64,000 bases of DNA from the NCBI GenBank assembly GCA_949775045.1, contig OX459103.1, positions 13,942,036 to 14,006,035 on the forward strand. Reading direction: 5' to 3'. Position numbers and translations under genes: made by a program. Positions 44,801 to 64,000 of this stretch are shown here, piece by piece (position 1 is the first letter of the stretch; every line of letters begins with the position of its first letter). The DNA is from Metridium senile (taxonomy: Eukaryota > Cnidaria > Anthozoa > Actiniaria > Metridiidae). The notes beneath the pieces were generated by a model that saw nothing but the letters and a program-made list of their open reading frames with translations, searched no databases and was not told where the DNA came from.

Positions 44801-46381
44801 CCCTGTCACTTAAATTGGTATTTCGAGAAGCTGCCACAAGCGATCGCAACTACAATAAAATAATTTCTTCACAACAGTTTAATTGAATTGAAAACGTACA
44901 ATAAAAAACACCCCACTGTGTTGTGAAAAACATTCTTTGTATAGCATGTTTGTTGCAATTGATTCCTCTTCATTATTTATTTATTCTTCACTTTAATTTA
45001 TTCTTTATTTTATAATATATTTGTTTGAAACAGATTTTGGGAGATGAGATTTTCATATTGTTTTATAATAGCAAAAAAATTGTCAGAACGACACATGGTA
45101 TTGTGACAGTTGATTTTATATGTATTTGATTGATTTTTATTTAATTTTTTGCTATGACATAAAAAATAAAAAAATTGTTTACTTTAACAGTGCAACAACT
45201 TCAACCAAACTTTATGGCAAAATTATCCAATCACGATCGTGAGAATATGAATACTAGAATCTGATCTAGGAATGCTTTTTTTCTTCTTAAAATGCTTAGA
45301 ATTGTCATATATGTGAACAGAATACATCAAGATTGAACAAGAAACATAATAGCTAGTGAGAACTCAACACAAACAAGTTTTTCGTTTGATTTAAAATAAA
45401 GCAATCCCTTTTAAAAGTGTTTGGTTGAAGTAATCACACTGTACGTAATTTGTTTTTTTATATCAAAATTTGAATTCTTATGACCCTTGCCCATGCAACA
45501 ACTTAAAATAGAGACATTCAAGAACACAAATAAAAACTAAATAAGAAACGAGAATGACAAAAAGCAGAAAATAAAACAAGATGACAAAAATAACAAATTA
45601 ATATTTAATTCTTTTTCGTGTTGGACACAGGGGTAAACCAATAAGTCACATTCCAATTATCAAGATAAATAAATGTAGAATAATCAAATTCAGTGATGTT
45701 TGTTTATCATTGTGGATATGAGATAAGTAGAAAGTTTTCGTTTGTCTCATGAATGTGTCTTGACCAGTGATATTCGTGAGGAAAACCAATACTTTTCTAA
45801 TTGTAAAATAATTTAACAAAACAAATAAATGAATTATTAATGATAGGTAATAGAAGGAAACTTGTAACACCGTATAAGAAATGTTTACTTATAACTTTAC
45901 TGACGTTTCAAGCTTTAGCCCTTCATTGGAGTAAAATAGACGAAGGGCTATTCAAAGCTCGAAACGTCAGTAAAGTTATTAAGTTGACATTAATTGTTTA
46001 CGGTTTTACATATTTCTTTATATATTGCCTATCGTTTATATCAGTTTACCCACTAGCTGCCATAAATATTAACTTTATCTATGGAAAAGAAAAAGATGTA
46101 TTTCCATATTTTAAAACGAGAAAAGTAAAAAGTTCTCCCTACCCTACCCCTCACAGTTTGTATCAACACACTTATATATGAATCAACACTGTCTGTGTAT
46201 CATCACCATGACAACCGTTCGCTTCGCTGACCTGTAAATCCCAGTCCATTGTCTTCGAAGCCACAAGCAATGCAGTCAGTACGAATATTAATATAATACA
46301 TGGTCAATATTTATTCGATTTGGCTTGCTGTTGGATGTCATTATCAATTCGTAGAGTTCTAAACGAGCTAGCGAAGTGATA
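44801..46381. other. Region between two head-to-head genes
   Basis: It separates the mosaic gene start codon (minus) from the small RIIa-like gene start codon (plus), so both promoters should lie here. I cannot place a TATA box or start site. It contains the inverted repeat at 45889-45981. Confidence 0.5.
45889..45981. mobile_element. Penelope-like terminal fragment in inverted arrangement
   Basis: aactttactgacgtttcaag, ctttagcccttc is followed by its inverse gaagggctattcaaagctcg, aaacgtcagtaaagtt. The right half contains GACGA...CGAAAC, resembling the hammerhead-type core found at Penelope-like element ends. A single-arm relative is at 51941-51985. The Penelope assignment is an inference from motif style. 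Confidence 0.5.
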
Positions 46382-48970
46382 ATGAGCGACTATGATACAA
46401 TTCCAGATGACGTACATAGCTTAATTTCGTGGTCCAGCTCTACGATAGGTAGGTTTAATACAACAACAGGCCCAGTCAAAATAGGACTTTTATAGATAGA
46501 TAAACTTTATTCAAACACGGATTCAAATCAACAAAATAATAACAGTGCTCTCCCATTGAGCCGTGATGTTCCATAGATGTTATAAGGAAACAATCGGAGT
46601 AAAAATGTACGATAACTAGCGGTTAAACAAGCTAGTGTGGGCTGTGTTGATATTTAAAAAAAGATAACAACTATATTTTGTGTGTGTGTGTATGATTATG
46701 ATCGTCGCGGAGAAATAAGCAATTTATGTAATAACAACTATAGTTAAAATGTGCAATAACTGAGGAACATTCTGTACTCGCTCTATTCTTGAAAACTTCC
46801 AATTGGTTCCTTAAAGTCGACGCAGTCCTCACTTTAACTGCTAGCCAGTTATCGTACATTCTCGCTCGAGTTGTTTCCTTTATTGATCTGACCGACATAC
46901 ATTTTTACTCCAATGGTTCCCTAATAAACCCGACGCAGTCCACACTCTCACACTAGTTTCAACGCTCGCTAGTTATCGTACATTTTTACTCAATTGTTTC
47001 CTTAGAAACATAAACGCAGTCCACACTAATTTAACGGCTTGTTATCGTACATTTTTACTCCAATGGTTCCCTAATAAACCCGACGCAGTCCACACTAGTT
47101 TAAACCACTGGTTTATATCGCCGTTATTTTTAGGTAGTAACAGACTTGATGATATTGAAAGTATCGCTGATTCTCAAGATTATAACTCACAAGATATCGA
47201 TCCAAATAAACGGATAAACTCGGCGAAGACATCCAATCATAAAAAGGTTAAGGATTTGAGAAGTGATTCAGGTCCGCCAGAGAGTTTGGACGAGGAAAAT
47301 TCAGATCAGGATGAAGAAGAGAAGGATGGGGGTACTGAAGAAAATCCGTTTCTCAAATCGGTGAAATATCTTGAGGAGCACGCTATATTAAGATTATTCC
47401 AGGTAAAAAGACAGCGCTTGCAGCAGTTACCATTATGTTATAGTATCATCATCACCCTCATCATTATCTTTATTGTAATCACCATCATCATCATCATTGT
47501 CCTCACCATCATTATCGTCCACCCCATCCACCATCATATCACCATCATTATCACCAACACCTGACTACCACCACTATCTTTCTCGCTACAATGATCACAA
47601 CAACAATCGTCACCACTATAATTATAACCATTCCTTTTTATCAATATTATCATTATCACCAGCATCATCACTAAAACAATCACCATCATCATCATCATCA
47701 TCACCATCACCACCACTACCACTACCACTACCATCATCATTATCACTACAACAATCCGGCACCATAATCATCATCATCACCACCATCATCACCACCACTA
47801 CCACTACCATCATCATTATCACTACAACAATCCGGCACCATAATCATCATCATCACAACCATCATCACCATCACCACCACTACCACTACCACTACCATCA
47901 TCATTATCACTACAACAATCCGGCACCATAATCATCATCATCACCACCATCATCACCACCACTACCACTACCATCATCATTATCACTACAACAATCCGGC
48001 ACCATAATCATCATCATCACCACCATCATCACCATCACCACCACTACCACTACCACTACCATCATCATTATCACTACAACAATCCGGCACCATAATCATC
48101 ATCATCACCACCATCATCACCACCACTACCACTACCATCATCATTATCACTACAACAATCCGGCACCATAATCATCATCATCACAACCATCATCACCATC
48201 ACCACCACTACCACTACCACTACCATCATCATTATCACTACAACAATCCGGCACCATAATCATCATCATCACCACCATCATCACCACCACTACCACTACC
48301 ATCATCATTATCACTACAACAATCCGGCACCATAATCATCATCATCACAACCATCATCACCATCACCACCACTACCACTGCCACTACCATCATCATTATC
48401 ACTACAACAATCCGGCACCATAATCATCATCATCACCACCATCATCACCACCACTACCACTACCATCATCATTATCACTACAACAATCCGGCACCATAAT
48501 CATCATCATCACAACCATCATCACCATCACTACCACTACCATCATCATTATCACTACAACAATCCGGCACCATAATCACCACTACCATCACCATTACCAC
48601 CATCACAACCATCATCATAACAATAATTATCATTATCATTATCATTATCAGTCACCACTACAACCACCATCACCATCATCATTATCAAAACCACCACCAC
48701 CATCATCATCATTATCACAACCACCACCACCACCACCACCATCATCTCCACTAACCTTCGACAACCATCGTAATCATCTATTTTACAGCGTATTCTAACG
48801 TGTTTGTCTATTTTCAGAATCTTGCTGCAGATATCGTTTACAATCGACCCGAACAGCCTTTACACTACATCGTAGAAAAACTGAAAAAAGAGAAAAGCAA
48901 ACCGAAAGAGAATGAAAATGGGGATCTAAATGGGAAAGAAAATGATGAAAAAGAAAATGAAGACATTTAA
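46382..48970 (+). CDS. Small protein with a C-terminal RIIa/DPY30-like docking motif
   Basis: Three exons: 46382-46448, 47134-47402 and 48818-48970. They total 489 nt (162 aa plus stop), with compatible phases (1 then 0) and good splice sites (ATAG|GTAGGT, ttttag, CCAG|GTAAAA, tttcag). The start is MSDYDTIPDD. The middle is acidic (NSDQDEEEKDG). The conserved part spans the exon 2/3 junction: SVKYLEEHAILRLFQ then NLAADIVYNRPEQPLHYI. The L-x-x-H-x-I-x-x-L-F-Q...Y-x-R-P-x-x-P-L-x-x-I pattern is that of RIIa/DPY30-type dimerization-docking helices, which bind anchoring proteins and are common in cilia and sperm. The tail is Lys/Glu-rich. Polyadenylation-like aataaa sites follow the stop. The function is inferred from this motif only. 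Confidence 0.72.
46545..47110. repeat. Interspersed repeat with internal ~70-bp units (intron 1 of the RIIa-like gene)
   Basis: Units contain gttatcgtacatttttactc then caatggttccctaataaacc and gacgcagtccacactagttt. They are repeated at 46860-47105, with an inverted piece at 46575-46645. The same family appears in IMPDH intron 3 (54780-55130), and a fragment lies near 51855. A (tg)n run is at 46678-46692. Confidence 0.75.
47440..48770. repeat. Intronic minisatellite with a 76/88-bp dimeric unit
   Basis: The core 47681-48570 has about 11 copies of a unit marked by acaacaatccggcaccataa, spaced alternately about 76 and 88 bp, so the higher-order unit is about 164 bp. It is flanked by degenerate (cat)n/(cac)n. 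It fills intron 2 of the RIIa-like gene. Confidence 0.92.
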
Positions 48971-49936
48971 AAATAAAATATGCTATTGATATGTATTGAA
49001 TTGTAAATAAATATTTTGAAATTATCATCATATAATTTATAAAATATATGAATTAATAAATTGTGTTGCTAGCTTGAAAGTTGTTGGGAGTTATATAAAC
49101 CAGTCGGTAGACACACTAGACCTTTTCTCGTGCATGAACTTCGATCGCGACTTGGAACTATTACTTCATGGTCACTGAACGAAACTGTGAATGGACACTG
49201 AATTGGACGATAAGTAGACTATACTGTGCATCTTGTCACTGCAACAGTTCGCTTCGTGTGTATGGCTTCTATTTGTCGCTGAGACCGTACGTGCAATTTC
49301 AAACCACATTGAATTGAAGTGACTTGTTGGAGACGATTTTTTTTTTCAGCGATCGAGAGGGGAGGGGGAAAGGTTTTCGCATAAATTAAACGCGCGTACG
49401 TGCCACGCGAGCTTTAATTTGTTGCTCAGTACCGTGACCTGAGTTACAGCGACAAGTTGCTACAACTTTTTAGCCTTGTATGGTGTTTACCAGCCTTTAG
49501 TAGTACTAGACCACTTCAGAGAGATCACTTACTAGCATGCACCGCGAAAAAACATTCAGACATTTTGATATCTTTCACAATGTAAGTGGGTATTTACGCC
49601 CTTACTAAATCGTTTAATGGTTTGTTTTATTTGTTTCCTCGTAATACGACTGACTGCCAATGGATTATAACACTCAAATCAAAACAAAGAATGCAAAGCA
49701 TGTTGGTAAGTCACGATGGGTCTTTTAAAACGCCCCATGCACTGAAAAATATGGATGCTTTGAATCCTTTCTACGCGGTCAATCCACATTAATCCGTGCA
49801 GCACCAGTGATCAAAAGATGCATTTCGGTTGGCCCCTAATACAGTACCGCTATTGTTTTGGTAGGTTTAGGGCAATTGTTTGGAAAGACTCTATTGTTTT
49901 TAAAACCAATCCTAAACAATGTTTTGATTTGGTGCT
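48971..49936. other. Intergenic, 3' end of the RIIa-like gene
   Basis: It has aaataaa sites at about 48972 and 49003 that could serve polyadenylation. The rest has no recognised gene. Confidence 0.5.
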
Positions 49937-50658
49937 GTTTTCAATATTGAGGGTTTTATGCTCTCCAAAATAAACTTTAAAACTGTGAATATTGTTTCAG
50001 GGGGTTACTATAAAGTAGATTTCTAAAAAATAGTTTTCGTTGGGATTTATAATATGTGTTTTGTGAAATAACAAAAATTGAATTTTCATTTCTGAGCCAA
50101 AACTAATAATTGTATTTCATAAATTTTTATGGTTTAATATCGTCAAATTGTAATATTCGTTTAACACATACAAGCATACAACTTTTACGAGTTTGTAATT
50201 GCAAGAACGTTGTCCTGACTTTTGTAATTTAGCCTGTAGTGGAAAGACAATTAAGGAAGATCGCGCATACTTCAAAAGTCGGCTATTCAGTAACTAAAGA
50301 AAGGAATAACAAAAGAAAGTTCAGCTTGAGCGATCTTCCTTAATTGTCTTTCCACTACAGGCTAAATTACAAAAGTCAGGACAACGTTCTTGCAATTACA
50401 AACTCGTAAAAGTTGTATGCTTGTATGTGTTAAACGAATATTACAATTTGACGATATTAAACCATAAAAATTTATGAAATACAATTATTAGTTTTGGCTC
50501 AGAAATAAAAATTCAATTTTTGTTATTTCACAAAACACATATTATAAATCCCAACGAAAACTATTTTTTAGAAATCTACTTTATAGTAACCCCCTGAAAC
50601 AATATTCACAGTTTTAAAGTTTATTTTGGAGAGCATAAAACCCTCAATATTGAAAACA
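49937..50658. repeat. Near-perfect inverted repeat of about 720 bp
   Basis: Arms of roughly 325 bp (left begins gttttcaatattgagggttt; right ends aaaccctcaatattgaaaac) are almost identical inverses around a loop of about 70-80 bp near 50265-50335. The right arm ends about 380 bp upstream of the IMPDH start codon. It has no coding capacity. It may be a mobile fold-back element, a recent inverted duplication or an assembly artefact. Confidence 0.85.
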
Positions 50659-51038
50659 GAAAAAATATATATTATACATAACAAAACATGCGCATTGTAG
50701 AATACATTACGCATGCGTAGTCGAAAACTATTCCGCGTGTGTTGTGCATGGTTCGCGTTCTGATGTTTCTGTGAGCAAAATCTCCAAAAAACTGTGCAAA
50801 TTTGAATGAACATTAACTAAAATCTGCTGCTCTTGGTATTTATGGCAATTACCATTAATTGATTGTGAAGTTGTGCAAGTTTTGTAGAAAGAAACCTGTT
50901 GAGCAGAGCATGGATTAGTGTTGAAAACTTCGAAGGGATTCTGTTCTGTTTGTAATTTTACCTGCTAAAACAGCGTAATATTTCAGCTTCAAAAGCAGGA
51001 CTTGTTGCTTGGTTTTTAGTTAGTGTAATTCTGCAAAA
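50659..51038 (+). promoter_or_regulatory. Probable IMPDH promoter and 5' UTR
   Basis: The only sequence between the large inverted repeat and the IMPDH ATG. No TATA box is convincing. A gcgcattg...gcatgcg segment at 50692-50760 is locally CpG-richer. The assignment is positional only. Confidence 0.4.
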
Positions 51039-60064
<9,026 letters not shown>

Positions 60065-60450
60065 CAAACTACGCTTTTCTATGAATTCGTTTTGGAGTGT
60101 TAGCTGAAATAGACCAGCGTCTGGTTGTTTGAGTGGCTGTTACGCAGTCTGTGTATAGAGGGGGGCATGGGGATTGCGGTGTTGATGAATATTTTTTGCG
60201 GTGTTGCGGTGAAAAAATTCTCAAAGTGCGGTGTTGCGTGTAAATGCCTTCAGTGTGCGGTGTTTGCTTTTACAAAGCTGCGGTATGCGGTGAATTTTAA
60301 AGCTGTGGTGTTCGTAGTGTTTGGTGAGAGATATTGTGATGCGGTGTTGTTGAAGGTTTTTTTTTTTACGGTTTTGCGGACCCCAGACATCCCCCCGTAT
60401 CCCCCTATGCATAATGTGTGTTTTTAAGACTTAAAAGTCTGTTGCATCAG
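60065..60450 (+). repeat. 3' flank of IMPDH and a gcggtg-rich interspersed element
   Basis: About 60155-60420 consists of spaced gcggtgttgcggtg-like motifs, bounded by ggggggcatgggga on the left and the near-inverse ccccctatgcataatg on the right. This suggests an element with short inverted ends. No clear AATAAA follows the IMPDH stop within about 350 bp. Confidence 0.5.
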
Positions 60451-60654
60451 CTATTTTTACACTAGACGGACATTGTTGTGTTTAATGTTTGCGTTGATAG
60501 ACAAGGTTCGAGTGCGTTATTGTCCAGCCAAGCCTCTATTGCAGGTTAATTAGTCAGAGGTTGGAGACAAAACCTGTGATATTTGTGATTGTTTGATTCA
60601 AGCACTCCTTACTTTATTAAGGTCTGTACCGAAGACAAAAAAATATACATTTAT

Positions 60655-60925
60655 TTCTTCAAAGGTTGTTGACACGGCGAACGGCGATTGCACGACCGTG
60701 GAGATTTGTGGTTACGCATACAACATATCCTAGCGTTTTTTCTGGATTGCTAAGCACAGTTTCAACAATTTCTATGGTCTTCTTTACTATATGGGCCTGT
60801 CATTGTTCAGTAAATTCGTTTTCTGCCATAAAAGAGGCATAGAAAATCAATATCAAAGATCCACAATTCTTTTCGGTCGCGCAATCGCCATTCACCGTTT
60901 ACTCCGTCAACCTTCTCTGAAATAA
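60655..60925. mobile_element. MITE-like element, second copy of the family at 37137-37410
   Basis: ggcgaacggcgattgcacga is near the left end and tcgcgcaatcgccattcacc near the right, with the shared interior ggttacgcatacaacatatc. It has inverted-repeat structure and no coding capacity. Confidence 0.7.
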
Positions 60926-61395
60926 GACTACACAAACTGCCAAGACTAAGGCTGAGACAAAGCGAGCTCGAAACTGCTCCGTTGAGTTGCGTGTAACAGG
61001 GAATGCAAATAAGCGTCATTTTTTTATTACAAAGCATGATGGGAAACAGAACCTCGCATTTCCCGCTCAAATAAATCCCAAATTGTTTTTTTGATAATTT
61101 ACTGATTTCTCTGTTGCTAACATTCTTGCTGTTTTTATGAAAAAACAACTGAAAAAATGATTTTAGAATGTATTTTATTAGTCTCCCCCATTCCCCAACA
61201 GTCCAAAAACGGCTGCGGGGGGACTAGTATTTTATGGAATATATTGTATATTAAGTGCTCAGCTTCCCATCATGCTTTGTTCGAGTGTGGCGTGTGTGAA
61301 TTTTGCGAATAGATGCAGATATTTCAAAAGCGTCGACAAATGTTTTGCTGCATAGTGCATTGAAAGTTTTAAGTTGTATATTATACAACAATTTC
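60926..61395. other. Intergenic, nothing recognised
   Basis: It contains short inverted similarities (catcatgctttg / caaagcatgatggg at 61030-61045 and 61268-61283), which may mark another fold-back element. No gene. Confidence 0.45.
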
Positions 61396-62085
61396 AAAAA
61401 TCTTTGTTCCAACTAAAGCTACAATCCACTCTCCTAAAAAGGATGTCGGTAATAATACAACAGTTTGTTGTCGCAATCAAAACTACAGTCCACACTCTAA
61501 AGCCTGCTAAGGATGTCGGTAATATTAACATAATTTGAGATTTATAGACGTATTTTCAAGAAATATTTGTTTCATCATCTACCACTGCAACAACTTGTTA
61601 TGGTCATGTAACACAATGACGAACAACCAAAATTTGCTATGAATAAATCGATAACAAGAGAAGAAATACTGACATCCTTCGCAGGCTTTAGAGTGTGGAT
61701 TGTGGCTTTGTTTGCGACAACGATTTTTGTAATAGGTATATAACACAAACACGTACAGCCAAATTGCTATGAATAAATCGATAACAAGAGAAGAAATACC
61801 GACATCCTTTGCAGGCTTAAGAGTGTGGACTGTAGCTTTGATTGTTATGGTCATATAACACAAACACGTACAGCCAAATTGCTATGAATAAATCGATAAC
61901 AAGAGAAGAAATACCGACATCCTTTGCAGGCTTAAGAGTGTGGACTGTAGCTTTGATTGTTATGGTTATATAACACAAACACGTACAGCCAAATTGCTAT
62001 GAATAAATCGATAACAAGAGAAGAAATACCGACATCCTTTGCAGGCTTGAGAGTGTGATTGCGACAACGATTTATGAAATGGGTG
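61396..62085. repeat. Tandem ~118-bp repeat with a MITE-type end
   Basis: Four or five units contain gctatgaataaatcgataac, aagagaagaaataccgacat, cctttgcaggcttaagagtg and tggactgtagctttgattgt. The last unit ends gcgacaacgatttatgaaat gggtgta, the same terminal motif seen at 3605-3630 and in MITE tips. Confidence 0.85.
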
Positions 62086-62360
62086 TATAAAATGCCACCA
62101 TAGTGTCAACTGCTTTAGGCAACGGTGGTAGGAATGAATTTTAACCATTGCGTTTGATATTTTTAGTGTGTTTTTGGTGGTGAGTCTTGTGTTTAAGCAG
62201 GCTTGAATACATTTCTCTTAATTTAAATATTTAACAATAAAATAATGAATAAAATATGTTGATAATGATATATTTATTTTCATTAAAGAGTTTTACAGTT
62301 TGAAATTGGTTTATCGGATACTTTTATTTAAATAGCTAACTAGCTAAAATACAGCATTTA
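62086..62360. other. Intergenic, nothing recognised
   Basis: AT-rich, no repeat structure or coding evidence. Confidence 0.45.
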
Positions 62361-62362
62361 AT

Positions 62363-62580
62363 AGACCATTTCACGGTTCGAATCGAACAACCTCAGCCTC
62401 GATAGCGTGTAATATATATTCTTTAGAATTTAACTACAGCCCGTGGAATTTTGTAGTGCTTCAATTAGCTTCAAATGTGATATAATGTGTATATTCATAA
62501 CCACGTGCTGTAGTCAAATTTTAAAGAATATATTGCAGACTATCGAGGTTTTGGTCGTAAACCGTAAAAAGGTCTATTTT
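62363..62580. mobile_element. Fold-back element
   Basis: aatagaccatttcacggttc, cctcgatagcgtgtaatata and gaatttaactacagcccgtg are matched by the inverses cacgtgctgtagtcaaattt, tatattgcagactatcgagg and gtaaaccgtaaaaaggtcta. The arms are about 80 bp and imperfect. Confidence 0.75.
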
Positions 62581-62694
62581 AATAAAGTGTTTTATTCATA
62601 ATTTCTTTCACATTTTTACTTCATCCTTTTTTCGATTCCCAGTGGATGGTATTCTGGTTCGATTCTTATTAGACTCTTATTGTGTCCTTTGAAT

Positions 62695-62880
62695 TAAGCT
62701 TATAAAGCACTTGGGTCTTGTGCGAACACCGGCTCGAGAAGTGTCAGTTGAGAAGCACGAATCTTCGCGTTGACCGTGCATGTTTTTCTTAACCAGTCGC
62801 ACTTCTCTCGTGTTCTGCCATCCATGCGTGCTTTATAACGGTACACAGCACGTGTGCGTGTTTTCTTTCTTCGTGAACCG
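62695..62880. mobile_element. Interspersed hairpin element, copy 3 of 3
   Basis: It shares cttataaagcacttgg, gagaagcacga, cacttctctcgtgttctg and gcgtgctttataacggtaca with copies at 33530-33795 and 43640-43870. Confidence 0.7.
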
Positions 62881-64000
62881 ATTACTTCACGTGATAACCA
62901 AAATTCAACTGCACGTTGTTAAGTTGGAAAGCTATATATTCAAAAAGACCATATCAGTCTGTGTATACCTTAGATTATATATCTATGTTTTGGAATATAA
63001 AGTGAAAAATATGTTTTGGGACAGAGTTGGACATTGGACATTGGGCAGACATTGTTTGAAAACTTAGGTAACCACTAGTTTTAATTACCAAAAAATAACA
63101 CAAAAACAAGATAATCTAATTTAATATCCAAACTTCATGCACAGTACAAAATCCTGGAATCTGATTGGCTCATGAGCGCCCTGTAACGGGATTTACAGAA
63201 TAATTTTTATGTTGTAATGACATTACTGCACGATTTTCATGCTGTAATAAGCTAACATCTTCCCTCACACTCAGAACACAAATATTTATAAAAAGAAAGC
63301 ATTTTAGGGTCATTTACAATTGCATTTACAATTACGACGCTTTGCTTTTAAATGGCTTCCCAGTAATTTTACTGAACAAGCGCGGGTTGAAACCGATGGC
63401 TGTTTTCAACAAACTTACCAACATTGTAAGACCAAAATACATACAATTTTTGAAGTTTTCTTCATCATTTCAAATTGAAATGTAAAGAAAAAAAGTTTTA
63501 TTGATATATCTCAACGTCGAAGAAATAAAAATGAGCTTTTAGAAAGAAATATATATAGACACAAACAAGTGAGCCGAGCTCAACTTAACGCCATGTTGTT
63601 TACAAATTCGAGAGAGGAAAACAAAACATTTTTGAACAGCTATTGAGGTATGTTAAAGTTTAATATAATTTTAGAATTCTTGTTGGATTGAAAAAGTTTC
63701 ATTTGCCTAATTTCACGTCAGGTTTTTTCCACTTTTTGCTCGTTTTAATAAAATGTTTGTCAAAACCAACTCTCGCTCATTAGCATTTGAAACGCTCTCT
63801 TCATCGGCTGTTTTTGATTGTTTATCGCATATTGTAATCGTCTATTCAATGCTGTGCACTCAGTTTGAATATTAAAAGGGTTAGAGACTTCTAGTTCGTG
63901 CTTTACCGGCCAATACACGCACTTGCTGGCTGTAGAATGAACTCGAAAATCTTCATACAGCACTCGGCTATCACCTCGTGCTGTATTTGATTTCTCGTTC
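62881..64000. other. Intergenic, no gene recognised
   Basis: AT-rich. A minus-strand frame at 63963-63760 (containing VLYEDFRVHSTASK-like sequence without any known domain) is short and unsupported. I see no RNA gene. Confidence 0.45.

Noticed and set aside
47497..47931. His/Thr/Ser-rich open frames in the RIIa-like gene
   Set aside because: They are within the intron 2 minisatellite, outside the spliced reading frame.
60125..60427. 100-residue open frame containing FGERYCDAVLLKVFF
   Set aside because: It lies in the gcggtg-rich repeat, has no homology signal and no splice or start support.

Overview
The window is invertebrate metazoan nuclear DNA. It has AT-rich, intron-bearing genes with GT-AG splice sites, several retrotransposon classes, many short inverted-repeat elements and very abundant simple repeats. 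An anthozoan-type cnidarian is my best guess. This rests on palindromic repeats (for example the CCTCGTTCCCAGGG hairpins at 40241-40316 and 41427-41475, and the one at 4186-4246) and on the PAN/discoidin exon style. It is an inference, not a proof.

Three host genes can be assembled. (1) A large minus-strand gene runs from 44800 down to 4943. It encodes a secreted mosaic protein: signal peptide, three F5/8 type C (discoidin) domains, an Ig domain, a D8C (uromodulin-type eight-cysteine) domain and a C-terminal PAN/Apple domain. With one Ig exon the coding exons sum to 2364 nt (787 aa), and all junctions are in phase. The Ig exon lies in a tandem array of seven near-identical copies (8038-18927). 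Only the two copies nearest the upstream exons keep the canonical acceptor. (2) A small plus-strand three-exon gene (46382-48970, 162 aa) has a C-terminal RIIa/DPY30-like docking motif. (3) A plus-strand seven-exon IMP dehydrogenase gene (51039-60064, 521 aa) appears complete, with its catalytic loop and both CBS regions.

Mobile DNA is concentrated in the introns of the minus-strand gene. A CR1-like LINE, with an ORF1 SGNH esterase and an ORF2 endonuclease plus reverse transcriptase (21584-32173), carries an intact BEL/Pao LTR retrotransposon inserted in ORF2 (25255-31452). The insertion has 5-bp target duplications, near-identical LTRs, a tRNA-Tyr-type primer site, a polypurine tract and one 1909-aa polyprotein. 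A 5'-truncated LINE lies at about 38410-39358. A Penelope-like element in head-to-head inverted form sits in IMPDH intron 4 (about 55745-57645). Numerous MITE-like fold-back elements are scattered throughout.

Simple and minisatellite repeats fill nearly every intron of the minus-strand gene. They also occur at 1-1170, 32525-33515, 33800-35815 and 47681-48570, and over the donor site of IMPDH exon 6 (59045-59628). The main points of interest are the Ig-exon array with its shared acceptor deletion, the amplified IMPDH 5' splice site, the partial duplication of IMPDH exon 5, and the LINE/BEL nest. The region from 60065 to 64000 holds only repeats and no gene I can recognise.
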